19,225 bases of DNA from JADGRA01 sp035622755 (GTDB lineage Bacteria; Myxococcota; Myxococcia; Myxococcales; Myxococcaceae). The stretch covers positions 1-19,225 of the forward strand of contig DASPUU010000239.1 in NCBI GenBank assembly GCA_035622755.1. Reading direction: 5' to 3'. The position numbers and the translations under genes were made by a program. Below are positions 1 through 7,119 of the stretch, piece by piece (within the stretch, counting starts at the first letter, position 1; every line of letters begins with the position of its first letter). The notes beneath the pieces are model-generated. The model ran no database searches and was not told where the DNA came from. It saw only the letters and a list, made by a program, of their open reading frames with translations.

Positions 1-1
1 C

Positions 2-190
2 GCCAGCCTGGCCACGGTGGCGGCGCCCATCGGGAACGCCCTCTTCGCCACCGCCGCCGGCCTGTTCGCGGCCATCCCGGCGGTGGTGGCCTACAACGCC
101 TTCGTCAGCCGGATCCGCGTCTTCGACGTGGAGATGGCCAACTTCTCCTCCGACTTCCTGAACATCGTGAAGCGCCACTTCTTCAAGTGA
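2..190 (+). CDS. tolQ: TolQ (MotA/TolQ/ExbB proton channel), C-terminal end only
   Basis: The reading frame is open from the left edge to the TGA at 188-190 and gives 62 residues. It starts with ASLATVAAPIGNALFATAAG and ends NIVKRHFFK. The stretch of small residues leading into a hydrophobic helix, followed by AYNAFVSRI, matches the last transmembrane helix and short cytoplasmic tail of TolQ/ExbB proteins. TolQ with TolR forms the inner-membrane proton channel that energises TolA. The adjoining tolR, tolA-like and tolB genes favour TolQ over ExbB. The 5' end lies outside the window, so start and full length cannot be judged. tolR begins 19 bp downstream. Confidence 0.88.
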   Translation, partial: ASLATVAAPIGNALFATAAGLFAAIPAVVAYNAFVSRIRVFDVEMANFSSDFLNIVKRHFFK

Positions 191-209
191 GGGGAGGCAC
201 CGGAAGATC

Positions 210-650
210 ATGGCCATGAGCGGAGGCCGCGGCGCTCCCGGCCGCACCACGATGAGCGAGATCAACGTCACCCCGATGGTGGACGTGATGCTGGTCCTGC
301 TCATCATCTTCATGGTCACCGCTCCGCTCATCCAGCAAGGGGTGAAGGTCAACCTTCCCAACACCCGCGCCCAGCCGGTGGAGGCCACCGAAAAGCGGCT
401 GGTGCTGAGCGTGGACCGCCAGGGGAAGATCTACTTCGGGGACGTCGAGGTCCCGCCCGACCAGCTGGAGGAGAAGCTGCGCACCAACGCCAAGGCGCAG
501 GCGGACAAGGAGATCTACCTCCATGCCGACCGGGACGTGAGCTACGGCGCGGTGGTGGAGGTGATGGCCGCCGCCCAGCGGGCGGGCATCCCGGCGGTGG
601 GGATGATCACCGACCCGGCCGGACCGGCCCGGAAGAGGGACCGGCCCTGA
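210..650 (+). CDS. tolR: TolR/ExbD-family biopolymer transport protein
   Basis: 146 residues. A short cytoplasmic N terminus is followed by one transmembrane helix at about residues 24-41, entered through the family motif NVTPMVDVMLVLLIIFMV. Asp25 in that motif corresponds to the membrane-embedded proton-relay Asp of TolR/ExbD. The rest is a periplasmic domain (about 45-146) ending in a charged tail. TolR partners TolQ in the proton-driven stator that powers TolA, keeping the outer membrane attached during cell constriction. A GGGGAGG at 191-197 precedes the start; ATG 210 and ATG 216 are both possible, and I kept the first. Gene order and the 19-bp gap to tolQ support co-transcription. Confidence 0.9.
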   Translation: MAMSGGRGAPGRTTMSEINVTPMVDVMLVLLIIFMVTAPLIQQGVKVNLPNTRAQPVEATEKRLVLSVDRQGKIYFGDVEVPPDQLEEKLRTNAKAQADKEIYLHADRDVSYGAVVEVMAAAQRAGIPAVGMITDPAGPARKRDRP

Positions 651-672
651 GCGGTTCGACCTGCCACGACCC

Positions 673-1377
673 GTGAGCTCGACCTCCTCCAGCCTCCTCG
701 CCGCACCACCCAGGCCGCTCGCGCCGTTCCTCGTTCCCTCGGCGCTGGTCCACGCGGCGGTCTTCGCCCTGGTGCTCGGCTACAGCGCGCTCAACTCCCC
801 GGCGGTGCTCGACCTCAACCAGAAGCCGATCCGCGCCACCCTCGTCCGCCAGGGGACGCCCCGAGACGAGAAGCTGCTCCCCCGCATCGAGGAGGCGCCG
901 CCCCCGCCCGTACCGGTGCCCGTACCCGTGCCGGCCGCCGTTCCCGAGCCGGTGCGGCCGAAGCCGCCGCCGACCAAGCCGGTGGACGAGCGGCAGAAGC
1001 TGCTCGGCGCCTTCGACAAGGTGAGCAAGTCGGCCAAGCGGCCGGAGGCGACCGGGGCCGTCGATGGCGAGGGTGACAGCGCCCAGGCCGAGGGCGATCG
1101 CTACTACGGCCAGCTCACCACCCAGGTGCACCGCATCTACGACGTGTCCGAGACCATCCCCGACCAGGAGCGGATCCGCCTGGTCGCGCAGGTCGCCCTG
1201 TTCATCGACGCCAGCGGCCAGCTGACCCGCTTCCGGCTGGTCAAATCCAGCGGCAACGACCTCTTCGACGGAGCGGTGCTGGCCGCGGTGAAGCGGGCCG
1301 CGCCGTTCGCGCCGCCGCCGGTCCATCTCCGCTCCGCCCTGCAGAGGTACGGAATCGTGCTTCAGTTCCGGCCCTGA
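673..1377 (+). CDS. tolA: TolA/TonB-like energy transducer protein
   Basis: 234 residues from a GTG start. Residues 1-16 look cytoplasmic and about 17-40 form a single transmembrane helix. A proline-rich periplasmic linker follows at about 74-101, with repeated PV and PVPVP units. A C-terminal TonB/TolA-type domain spans about 140-234 (QVHRIYDV, VALFIDASGQLTRFRLVKSSG, FDGAVLAAVKRAAPF). The protein would carry force from TolQR across the periplasm to TolB and the outer membrane. The linker is much shorter than the long helical stalk of enterobacterial TolA, so by architecture it is TonB-like; the tolQR and tolB neighbours are why I call it TolA. No good Shine-Dalgarno precedes GTG 673, which lies 22 bp after tolR, so translational coupling is possible. 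Confidence 0.78.
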   Translation: MSSTSSSLLAAPPRPLAPFLVPSALVHAAVFALVLGYSALNSPAVLDLNQKPIRATLVRQGTPRDEKLLPRIEEAPPPPVPVPVPVPAAVPEPVRPKPPPTKPVDERQKLLGAFDKVSKSAKRPEATGAVDGEGDSAQAEGDRYYGQLTTQVHRIYDVSETIPDQERIRLVAQVALFIDASGQLTRFRLVKSSGNDLFDGAVLAAVKRAAPFAPPPVHLRSALQRYGIVLQFRP

Positions 1378-1398
1378 GAGAGACTCGAGACGCCCGCG

Positions 1399-2697
1399 AT
1401 GACGATTCCGCCACCTGCTCGCGCCCTCCTCCTCGCCGCCCTGCTGTGCGCCGCGGGCGCCGGCGCCCAGGCGCCGATCCTGGAAATCTCGGGCGCCAAC
1501 TTCCGGCCGCTGCCCATCGCCATCCCCCCTCCCCAGGCCCTCTCCGACGATGCCCGGCCGGCGGCGGCCGCCTTCGACGACGCCTTCCTCTTCGACGCCG
1601 CCGCCGCCGGGCTGTTCCAGGTCCTGGACCGGAAGAGCTTCCTGGCCGACGCCCGGGACGGGTTCAGCGCCGCCAGCATCACCTTCTCCCGCTGGGCCGA
1701 CGTGGGAGCGGAGGCGCTGGTCAAGGTCCAGCTGGCGGTGGACGGCACCAGCCTGCGGGGCGAGATGCGCCTCTTCAGCGTCGCCTCGGGCAAGGAGGAG
1801 CTGCGGCTGGTCCACCTGGTGCCGCTCGAGCAACCGCGGCAGCTCGCCCACTTCTTCGCCGATGCGCTGTGGCGGCAGTTCACCCGGGAGCCAGGGCCCT
1901 TCCAGACCCACCTCGCCTTCGTCAAGCGGGCGGGCAAGAACCGCGAGGTCTGGCTCTCCGAGTGGGACGGACGCGGAGCGGTGGCCATCGCCCGGGACGG
2001 TCTCAACGTGCTCCCCGCGGTCGCTCCCGACGGCAAGGGCGCGGCCTTCACCAGCTACCGGAGCGGCAAGCCGGACATCTACCTCGAGCGGCCGGGGTCG
2101 CCGCCGGTGGTACTCGTCTCGGCCGGTCGGATGGCCACCGGCGTGGCCTTCTCCCCCGACGGGAAGCGGATCGCCTACAGCCTGGCCCAGGGGGACGCCA
2201 CCAACATCTGGGTGGCCAACGCCGACGGCTCCGGAGCCCGGGCTCTCACCGACAGCACCTACTTCATCAACAGCAGCCCGAGCTGGAGCCCGGACGGCAA
2301 GCGCCTGGCCATCGTCAGCAACCGGGCGGGGAGCCCTCAGCTCTACGTGCTCGGCGTGGACGACCCCAAGGATGCCCGCCGCATCACCTTCCAGGGCACC
2401 TACAACCAGACCCCCAGCTGGTCTCCGCGGGGAGACCTCATCGCCTTCACCGCGCGGGACGAGCGCTACGCCTTCGACCTCTTCACCATCAACGTCGACA
2501 CAGGGAAGGTCAGCCGGCTCACCCAGGACCAGGGGAACAACTCGGAGCCCTCGTTCGCGCCCAACGGTCGGCTGATCGTCTTCAGCAGCACCCGCACCGG
2601 GACGCCCCACCTGTTCGTGATGACCGCCGACGGACAGAACCAGCGCGCCCTTCCCATGGAGCGCGGGGACTACGACACCCCGGACTGGGGCCACTGA
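1399..2697 (+). CDS. tolB: Tol-Pal system periplasmic protein TolB
   Basis: 432 residues, a normal TolB length. Residues 1-23 form a Sec signal peptide (short start, then ARALLLAALLCAAGAGA) with cleavage likely after AGA. An N-terminal alpha/beta domain covers about 24-165. From about residue 195 a six-bladed beta-propeller of PD40/WD40-like repeats follows, visible as recurring SPDGKRIAYS, SPDGKRLAIVS, SPRGDLIAFTA and APNGRLIVFSS, each followed by an IWV/LYV/LFT/LFV strand. TolB is the periplasmic partner linking TolA to Pal in other bacteria. It starts 21 bp after the tolA-like gene. No pal gene follows; fhs does. Confidence 0.93.
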   Translation: MTIPPPARALLLAALLCAAGAGAQAPILEISGANFRPLPIAIPPPQALSDDARPAAAAFDDAFLFDAAAAGLFQVLDRKSFLADARDGFSAASITFSRWADVGAEALVKVQLAVDGTSLRGEMRLFSVASGKEELRLVHLVPLEQPRQLAHFFADALWRQFTREPGPFQTHLAFVKRAGKNREVWLSEWDGRGAVAIARDGLNVLPAVAPDGKGAAFTSYRSGKPDIYLERPGSPPVVLVSAGRMATGVAFSPDGKRIAYSLAQGDATNIWVANADGSGARALTDSTYFINSSPSWSPDGKRLAIVSNRAGSPQLYVLGVDDPKDARRITFQGTYNQTPSWSPRGDLIAFTARDERYAFDLFTINVDTGKVSRLTQDQGNNSEPSFAPNGRLIVFSSTRTGTPHLFVMTADGQNQRALPMERGDYDTPDWGH

Positions 2698-2719
2698 GCC
2701 GGGAGGAGGAGGCCGCACG

Positions 2720-4375
2720 GTGCCAGCTCTGCACCCGATCCACGAGGTTGCCGCCCGCCTCGGTCTGCAGCCGGAGCACGTCGTGCCCTGGGGCCGGCAC
2801 CGCGCCAAGGTGGAGCTGACCGCGCTCGAGGGCCGTCCGGCCCGGGGGCGACTGGTGCTGGTCTCGGCCATCACCCCCACCCCGCCCGGCGAGGGGAAGA
2901 CCACCACCTCGGTGGCCCTGGCCATGGGACTCTGCCGGCGCGGGCGAAACGCGGTGGCGGCTCTCCGCGAGCCGTCGCTCGGTCCGGTGTTCGGCGTGAA
3001 GGGCGGCGGCACCGGCGGCGGGCTGGCCACCCTCGAGCCGGCCCAGGACATCAACCTGCACTTCACCGGCGACCTGCATGCCGTGGCGGCGGCCAACAAC
3101 CTCCTCGCCGCCCTGGTGGACAACGTCCTGCACTTCCGCCACCCGGTCGAGCTCGATCCGCGCGGCGTGCGCTGGCGCCGCTGCCTGGACATGAACGACC
3201 GCTCGCTGCGGGAGATCGTCATCGGGCTGGGCGGCCGGGGCAACGGCGTGGTCCGCGAGACCGGCTTCGACATCACCGCCGCCAGCGAGATGATGGCCAT
3301 CCTCGCCCTGGCCGAGGGGCCGAAGGATCTCGAGGCCCGCTGCGCCCGCATCGTCGTCGGCCAGACCCTGGGCGGCGAGCCGGTCACCGCCGGCCAGCTC
3401 AAGGCCCCGAGCGCCATGGCCGCGCTCCTCCAGGAGGCGCTCCTCCCCAACCTGGTCCAGACCCGCGAGGGCGGACCGGCCATCGTCCACGCCGGACCGT
3501 TCGGCAACATCGCCCACGGCTGCTCGAGCGTGCTCGGCACCCGGCTCGGTCTGGCCTATGCCGACGAGGTGGTGACCGAGGCCGGCTTCGGCTTCGAGCT
3601 CGGGGCGGAGAAGTTCCTGGACATCAAGTGCCGCTCGGCCGGGATCTGGCCCCGGGGGGTGACGCTGGTCGCGACCCTGCGGGCGCTCAAGTTCCACGGC
3701 GGGGCCCCGCTTCCCAAGGTCGCCGAGCCCGACCCGGAGGCCCTGGAGCGGGGGCTGGAGCACCTCTGGAAGCACCTGGAGACGGTGTCCGCCTTCGGAC
3801 TGCCGGCGGTGGTGGCGGTCAATCGCTTCCCCCAGGACACCGAGGCCGAGCTGCACAAGCTCCGGGCGTGGGGGAAGGCGGCCAACGTGCCGGTGGCGGT
3901 GTGCGACGCATTCGCCCGCGGAAGCGAGGGAGCGCTCGAGCTGGCCGATGCCGTGCTCGGCATGCTCGACCGGACGGAGAGCAACCCCTCCCGGCAGAAG
4001 TTCCTCTACCCGCTCGAGGCGCCGCTTCAGGAGAAGATCCGGGCCGTCGCCCGGACCGCCTACGGAGCACGCGACGTGAGCTTCACCGCGGCCGCCGAGC
4101 GCGACCTGGCCACGGTGGAGAAGCTCGGAGGCGGGCGGCTCCCGGTGTGCATGGCCAAGACCCACCTCTCGCTCTCCGACGACCCCTCGCGCCACGGCCG
4201 CCCCCGCGACTTCGAGATCACCGTGCGCGAGCTCCGGCTCTCGGCCGGCGCCGGCTTCGTCGTCGCCCTGACCGGTGAGATCCTCACCCTCCCCGGGCTC
4301 CCCAGGGAGCCGGCGGCGGCCCGAGTCGTCGTCCACCCGGACGGCCGTGTCACCGGGCTGATGCAGGGCGAGTAG
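2720..4375 (+). CDS. fhs: Formate-tetrahydrofolate ligase
   Basis: 551 residues, close to the family's usual ~556. The enzyme makes 10-formyltetrahydrofolate from formate, tetrahydrofolate and ATP in the cytoplasm, feeding one-carbon metabolism (purines, formyl-Met, or the methyl branch of acetyl-CoA pathways). The ATP-binding loop TPPGEGKTTT is at residues 54-63. It is followed by family segments REPSLGPVFGVKGGGTGGG, INLHFTGDLHAV, the DMNDRSLR region and an IAHGCSSVLGT stretch. The GTG start at 2720 is supported by AGGAGG at 2707-2712, 7 bases upstream. It lies 22 bp after tolB in the same direction, so read-through from the tol genes is likely although the functions are unrelated. Confidence 0.96.
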   Translation: MPALHPIHEVAARLGLQPEHVVPWGRHRAKVELTALEGRPARGRLVLVSAITPTPPGEGKTTTSVALAMGLCRRGRNAVAALREPSLGPVFGVKGGGTGGGLATLEPAQDINLHFTGDLHAVAAANNLLAALVDNVLHFRHPVELDPRGVRWRRCLDMNDRSLREIVIGLGGRGNGVVRETGFDITAASEMMAILALAEGPKDLEARCARIVVGQTLGGEPVTAGQLKAPSAMAALLQEALLPNLVQTREGGPAIVHAGPFGNIAHGCSSVLGTRLGLAYADEVVTEAGFGFELGAEKFLDIKCRSAGIWPRGVTLVATLRALKFHGGAPLPKVAEPDPEALERGLEHLWKHLETVSAFGLPAVVAVNRFPQDTEAELHKLRAWGKAANVPVAVCDAFARGSEGALELADAVLGMLDRTESNPSRQKFLYPLEAPLQEKIRAVARTAYGARDVSFTAAAERDLATVEKLGGGRLPVCMAKTHLSLSDDPSRHGRPRDFEITVRELRLSAGAGFVVALTGEILTLPGLPREPAAARVVVHPDGRVTGLMQGE

Positions 4376-4377
4376 GG

Positions 4378-4408
4378 GCCGACCCGGGGCTCGACTGTTC
4401 CGGTCGGC
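4378..4408 (+). terminator. Possible hairpin after fhs
   Basis: GCCGACC at 4378-4384 and GGTCGGC at 4402-4408 can pair as a perfect 7-bp stem around a 17-base loop, starting 3 bases after the fhs stop codon. There is no T-run after the stem, so it is at best a weak or non-canonical terminator. It is the only hairpin I found in the 56-bp gap between fhs and the next gene. Confidence 0.25.
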
Positions 4409-4419
4409 GTGTGGCATGC

Positions 4420-4426
4420 GGGGAGG
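4420..4426 (+). promoter_or_regulatory. Ribosome binding site setting the GNAT start at ATG 4432
   Basis: GGGGAGG at 4420-4426 lies 5 bases upstream of ATG 4432. The upstream in-frame GTG at 4411 has no comparable site, and the residues it would add (MACGEVP) are encoded by the ribosome-binding sequence itself. This favours 4432 as the real start. Confidence 0.7.
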
Positions 4427-4431
4427 TGCCC

Positions 4432-4893
4432 ATGGCCCGCCCCGAGAACGTCACCGTTCGCCCGGCGTGTCCCGGGGACGCCGAGGCGCTCGCCGGGCTG
4501 TTCGCGCGGCTCGGGTTTGCGACCACCGCGGCCGTGGTCGCCGCCCAGTTCGCGTCCTACGGCGCCGAGTCGGCGTTCCATGCCCTGGCCGCGGAACATC
4601 AGCCGGTCGGGGGGCCCCTGCGCCTGGTGGGGGCGGCCACGGTGAGCATCCAGCAACGCCTCTACGCCCAGCGGCCGGTGGCCCAGCTCACCGCCCTGGT
4701 CACCGACGCGGAGGCCCGGCAGCTCGGGGTGGGTCGGGCCCTGGTCAGGGCCGCCGCCGAGCTGGCCCGCACCGCCCGGTGCGAGCGGCTCTTCGTGCGC
4801 AGCGATCGGCGGCGCACCGAGTCGCACGACTTCTACCGGATGCTCGGATTCGACGAGCTTCACCTCACCTTCGACCTGCCCCTGGACCCATGA
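4432..4893 (+). CDS. GNAT-family N-acetyltransferase
   Basis: 153 residues from ATG 4432, a single GNAT domain. The N-terminal strand reads VTVRPACPGDAEALAGLF. The acetyl-CoA pyrophosphate-binding loop is RQLGVGRA at about 96-103, and the typical C-terminal element HDFYRMLGF is at about 132-140. Such enzymes move an acetyl group from acetyl-CoA to an amine. The substrate cannot be read from the sequence. The stop overlaps the start of the class V aminotransferase gene (ATGA at 4890-4893), so the two are probably co-translated, and one may act on the other's substrate or product. An alternative GTG start at 4411 would add seven residues. Confidence 0.87.
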   Translation: MARPENVTVRPACPGDAEALAGLFARLGFATTAAVVAAQFASYGAESAFHALAAEHQPVGGPLRLVGAATVSIQQRLYAQRPVAQLTALVTDAEARQLGVGRALVRAAAELARTARCERLFVRSDRRRTESHDFYRMLGFDELHLTFDLPLDP

Positions 4894-6113
4894 GCGGCCC
4901 TATCCCACCGGCTTCCTCGCCGCTGGCGGCCGCCTGGTCGCTGGATCCGGCGGTGACCTACCTGAACCACGGGAGCTTCGGCGCCGCTCCCCGCGCCGTG
5001 CTCGCCCGCCAGGCCGAGCTCGCCGCCCGCCTGGAGCGGGAGCCGGAGCGGTTCTTCGGGCGGGATCTCGAGGGGCTCCTGGACGGGGTGCGGGGCGCGC
5101 TGGGGGCATTCGCCGGCGCCGATCCGGACGACCTGGCCCCGGTGTCCAACGCCACCGGCGGGGTGAACACCGTGCTCCGGTCGCTGGACTTCCGGCCCGG
5201 GGACGAGCTGCTCACCACCAACCACGCCTACAACGCGTGCGCCAACGCGCTCGATTTCACCGCCCGGCGAACCGGGGCGCGGGTGGTCCGGGCGGACGTG
5301 CCCTTCCCGCTCGCCGGCCCGGAGCAGGCGGTGGAGGCCGTGCTCGCGCGGCTGAGCGAGCGGACGCGCCTGGTGCTCCTGGACCATGTCACCAGCCCGA
5401 CCGGCTTCGTCCTTCCCGTCGAGCGGCTCGTCCCGGCCATCCAGGCGAGGGGCGTCGACGTGCTCGTCGACGGGGCGCACGCACCGGGCATGCTCCCCCT
5501 CGACCTGCGGGCCCTCGGCGCCGCGTACTACACCGGCAACTGCCACAAGTGGCTCTGCGCCCCCAAGGGTGCCGGGTTCCTCCACGTGCGGCGCGATCGC
5601 CAGGAGGGCATCCATCCACTGACCATCAGCCACGGGGCGAGCTCGACGCGCGGCGACCGATCGCGGTTCAGGCTCGAATTCGACTGGGGGGGCACCGTCG
5701 ACCCGACCGCCTGGCTCTGCGTCCCGACCGCCCTCGAGGTGGTGGGCTCGCTGGTCCCGGGCGGGTGGCCGGAGGTCATGGCCCGGAACCACGCGCTCGC
5801 CGTGGAGGCGCGGCGAATGCTCGCCGCAGCGCTGGACGTCCCCCCGCCCTGCCCGGAGTCGATGCTCGGCTCGCTCGCCGCGGTGAGGCTTCCCGATGGA
5901 GATGGGCGTCCCCGCCCGCCGCCGGGCTTCGACACGCTCCAGGATGCCCTCCTCTTCCGCTTCGGCATCGAGGTGCCGATCAACGCCTGGCCCCGGCCGC
6001 CCCACCGGTGGGTGCGGGTCTCGGCGCAGCTCTACAACGCGCCGGAACAGTACGCGTTCCTGGGGGAGTGCCTGAGGGTGCTGCTCGGGGAGGAGGCAGT
6101 GGCCGGCGCCTGA
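4890..6113 (+). CDS. Aminotransferase class V-fold PLP enzyme (isopenicillin N epimerase-like)
   Basis: 407 residues, fold type I PLP enzyme. The N terminus has YLNHGSFGAAP (about 24-34), the hallmark of the isopenicillin N epimerase (CefD)/cysteine-lyase-like branch. NATGGVNTV (87-95) fits the phosphate-binding region. VDGAHAPG (193-200) supplies Asp194 for the pyridine nitrogen and His197. HKW with Lys220 is the expected Schiff-base lysine. The C-terminal domain ends with VPINAWPRPPHRWVRVSAQ. The reaction could be racemisation, transamination or C-S lyase chemistry (EgtE-like); the sequence does not decide. There are no beta-lactam genes nearby, so the epimerase name is only a family label. 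The start overlaps the GNAT stop by 4 bp. Confidence 0.88.
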   Translation: MSGPIPPASSPLAAAWSLDPAVTYLNHGSFGAAPRAVLARQAELAARLEREPERFFGRDLEGLLDGVRGALGAFAGADPDDLAPVSNATGGVNTVLRSLDFRPGDELLTTNHAYNACANALDFTARRTGARVVRADVPFPLAGPEQAVEAVLARLSERTRLVLLDHVTSPTGFVLPVERLVPAIQARGVDVLVDGAHAPGMLPLDLRALGAAYYTGNCHKWLCAPKGAGFLHVRRDRQEGIHPLTISHGASSTRGDRSRFRLEFDWGGTVDPTAWLCVPTALEVVGSLVPGGWPEVMARNHALAVEARRMLAAALDVPPPCPESMLGSLAAVRLPDGDGRPRPPPGFDTLQDALLFRFGIEVPINAWPRPPHRWVRVSAQLYNAPEQYAFLGECLRVLLGEEAVAGA

Positions 6114-6139
6114 GAGCCAGCGGGCGGAGGCGCCGTGGT

Positions 6140-6277
6140 TCGTTGGCTCGTGGGCGAGCGCCCAGCTTGCCCCGGCATTGACGGCCGACGCGCCGACTTG
6201 CTGTGGCCTCGTTGGCTCGTGGGGGCCGCGTCTTGGTCGCGGGCGGGCGCTCGGGCGAACGCCGCACTTGCCGCGGC
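6140..6277 (+). repeat. Degenerate ~69-bp tandem repeat, two units
   Basis: The 15-mer TCGTTGGCTCGTGGG occurs at 6140-6154 and again, identical, at 6209-6223, a 69-bp period. Near the end of each unit a related element occurs at almost the same phase: CTTGCTGTGGC at 6197-6207 and CTTGCCGCGGC at 6267-6277. A third relative, CTTGCCCCGGC, is at 6166-6176. The middle of the units has diverged, so this looks like an old duplication. The function is unknown. Confidence 0.6.
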
Positions 6278-6428
6278 GACCGACGGCGACCGGAGCGCGA
6301 GGTCCGGCGAGCCGATCGCCCCCATCCGCGGCGAGCAGGTGTCGGGTACCGATCGGGTGAGCCCGACGTCCCCCTGGCCGGCATTGACCTTGCGAGACTG
6401 CCCCCGGGTGGGCCGCCATCGAGCGAAG

Positions 6429-6508
6429 GCAACTCAGTTGCACGCCATCTCCGTCTTCAAGTAGTTGCATTTACAGATGATTTCTTGAAAGTGGAGGTGC
6501 AACTCAGT
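6429..6508 (+). promoter_or_regulatory. Candidate MarR operator/promoter region with four half-sites
   Basis: GCAACT occurs at 6429-6434 and 6499-6504, and its inverse AGTTGC at 6436-6441 and 6463-6468. The first pair forms a perfect inverted repeat, GCAACT-C-AGTTGC. The outer two form AGTTGCA (6463-6469) facing TGCAACT (6498-6504). The ten-base GCAACTCAGT is repeated directly at 6429-6438 and 6499-6508. The whole array lies 36-115 bases upstream of the MarR start, in unusually AT-rich DNA. MarR dimers bind inverted repeats and usually control their own promoter, so autoregulation is inferred. TTGCAC (6438-6443), TTGCAT (6465-6470) and TTGAAA (6485-6490) resemble -35 hexamers, but I see no convincing matching -10 element. 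Confidence 0.6.
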
Positions 6509-6543
6509 CCTCTGGTCCACGTGAGACGACGGGGGGAGGTCCG

Positions 6544-7080
6544 GTGGCTGGCACGGTGATCGACCGGGTCGAGGCCTTGCACGGGCTGGTTCGTGGGCAT
6601 CGAGAACCAGTCGTGCGCGCGTGCGGTCTCAACGCCGCTCAGTACGCCGCACTCGCGCAGCTCATCGATGGGCCCGCAAGAACGTGCGGCGAGATGGCGG
6701 GGAGCGCCGGCGTCCACCACCAGGGAATGCAGAGGACGCTCGACCGCTTGGAGAGAAAGGGACTCATCGAGCGACCGGGGCAGGTCGGCCCAGGCTTCGC
6801 CCGCCGAGTCTCGATCACTCGCCGTGGCCGGGAGCTGGTCGAGCGAAGCCGGGCAGCCCTCGTCGACACGGAGCACTGGATGCTGGCGCGCTTCACGGCC
6901 GAGCTCGCCGACACCTTCGAGCAGTGCCTGGAGGAATGCGCCGACCGGCTCCGGAAGCTGTCCCGACCCGCGGCGACCCGCGTCGATGCGGCGGGGAGCC
7001 CCCGACTGCGTTCGGCAACCACCATCGCGGCCCACGCCGCGACGTGCCCCATCTGCAGTCTGGTGAACGAGGAACCCTGA
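6544..7080 (+). CDS. MarR-family transcriptional regulator with Cys-rich C-terminal tail
   Basis: 178 residues from GTG 6544, with GGAGG at 6535-6539. The winged-helix core is at about 30-97: LNAAQYAALAQLI, then TCGEMAGSAGVHHQGMQRTLDRLERKGLIERP as helix-turn-helix, then a wing ending RRVSITRRGREL. A long helix at about 98-140 would form the dimer interface. The usual family length is about 140-150. Here a tail of about 35 residues carries His164, Cys168 and Cys171 (HAATCPIC), and Cys128 and Cys132 lie in the last helix, a possible metal or redox site (inference). The protein probably binds the repeats upstream of its own gene. The downstream operon starts 39 bp after its stop, so that is the likely target. 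Confidence 0.88.
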   Translation: MAGTVIDRVEALHGLVRGHREPVVRACGLNAAQYAALAQLIDGPARTCGEMAGSAGVHHQGMQRTLDRLERKGLIERPGQVGPGFARRVSITRRGRELVERSRAALVDTEHWMLARFTAELADTFEQCLEECADRLRKLSRPAATRVDAAGSPRLRSATTIAAHAATCPICSLVNEEP

Positions 7081-7119
7081 GACCGGTCCCGGCCCTGCTG
7101 CTAGGCTCGCCGCGCTCGC

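Larger units (their letters stand above)
6114..6543. other. 430-bp intergenic region upstream of the MarR gene
   Basis: This is the longest stretch without a convincing gene. The left two thirds are GC-rich and contain a diverged ~69-bp tandem repeat (6140-6277). The right third includes an AT-rich island (20 G/C in 50 bases at 6441-6490) with inverted GCAACT/AGTTGC half-sites, likely the regulatory region for the gene at 6544. An open frame at 6135-6464 on the + strand has no recognisable domain and is composed largely of the repeats, so I do not call it a gene. No terminator with a T-run was seen after the aminotransferase gene. Confidence 0.6.

Noticed and set aside
607..3540. Very long open frame (977 codons) antisense to tolA, tolB and fhs.
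   Set aside because: It is a product of high GC with few stop codons on the opposite strand. Its translation is low-complexity and has no domain, while the + strand carries recognisable proteins throughout.
4411..4431. GTG 4411 as start of the GNAT gene.
   Set aside because: The added residues are encoded by the ribosome-binding sequence of ATG 4432 and do not belong to the GNAT fold.
4890..6113. Beta-lactam biosynthesis (true isopenicillin N epimerase).
   Set aside because: No ACV synthetase or isopenicillin N synthase genes are in the window; the family label alone does not support the pathway.
6135..6464. 109-codon + strand frame in the intergenic region.
   Set aside because: No domain or good ribosome binding site, composition follows the DNA repeats, and it runs into the proposed operator.
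7102..7107. TAGGCT as a -10 element for the Ppx/GppA gene.
   Set aside because: No matching -35 element, and a single hexamer is expected by chance. Left as a possibility only because the ATG at 7120 lacks a ribosome binding site.
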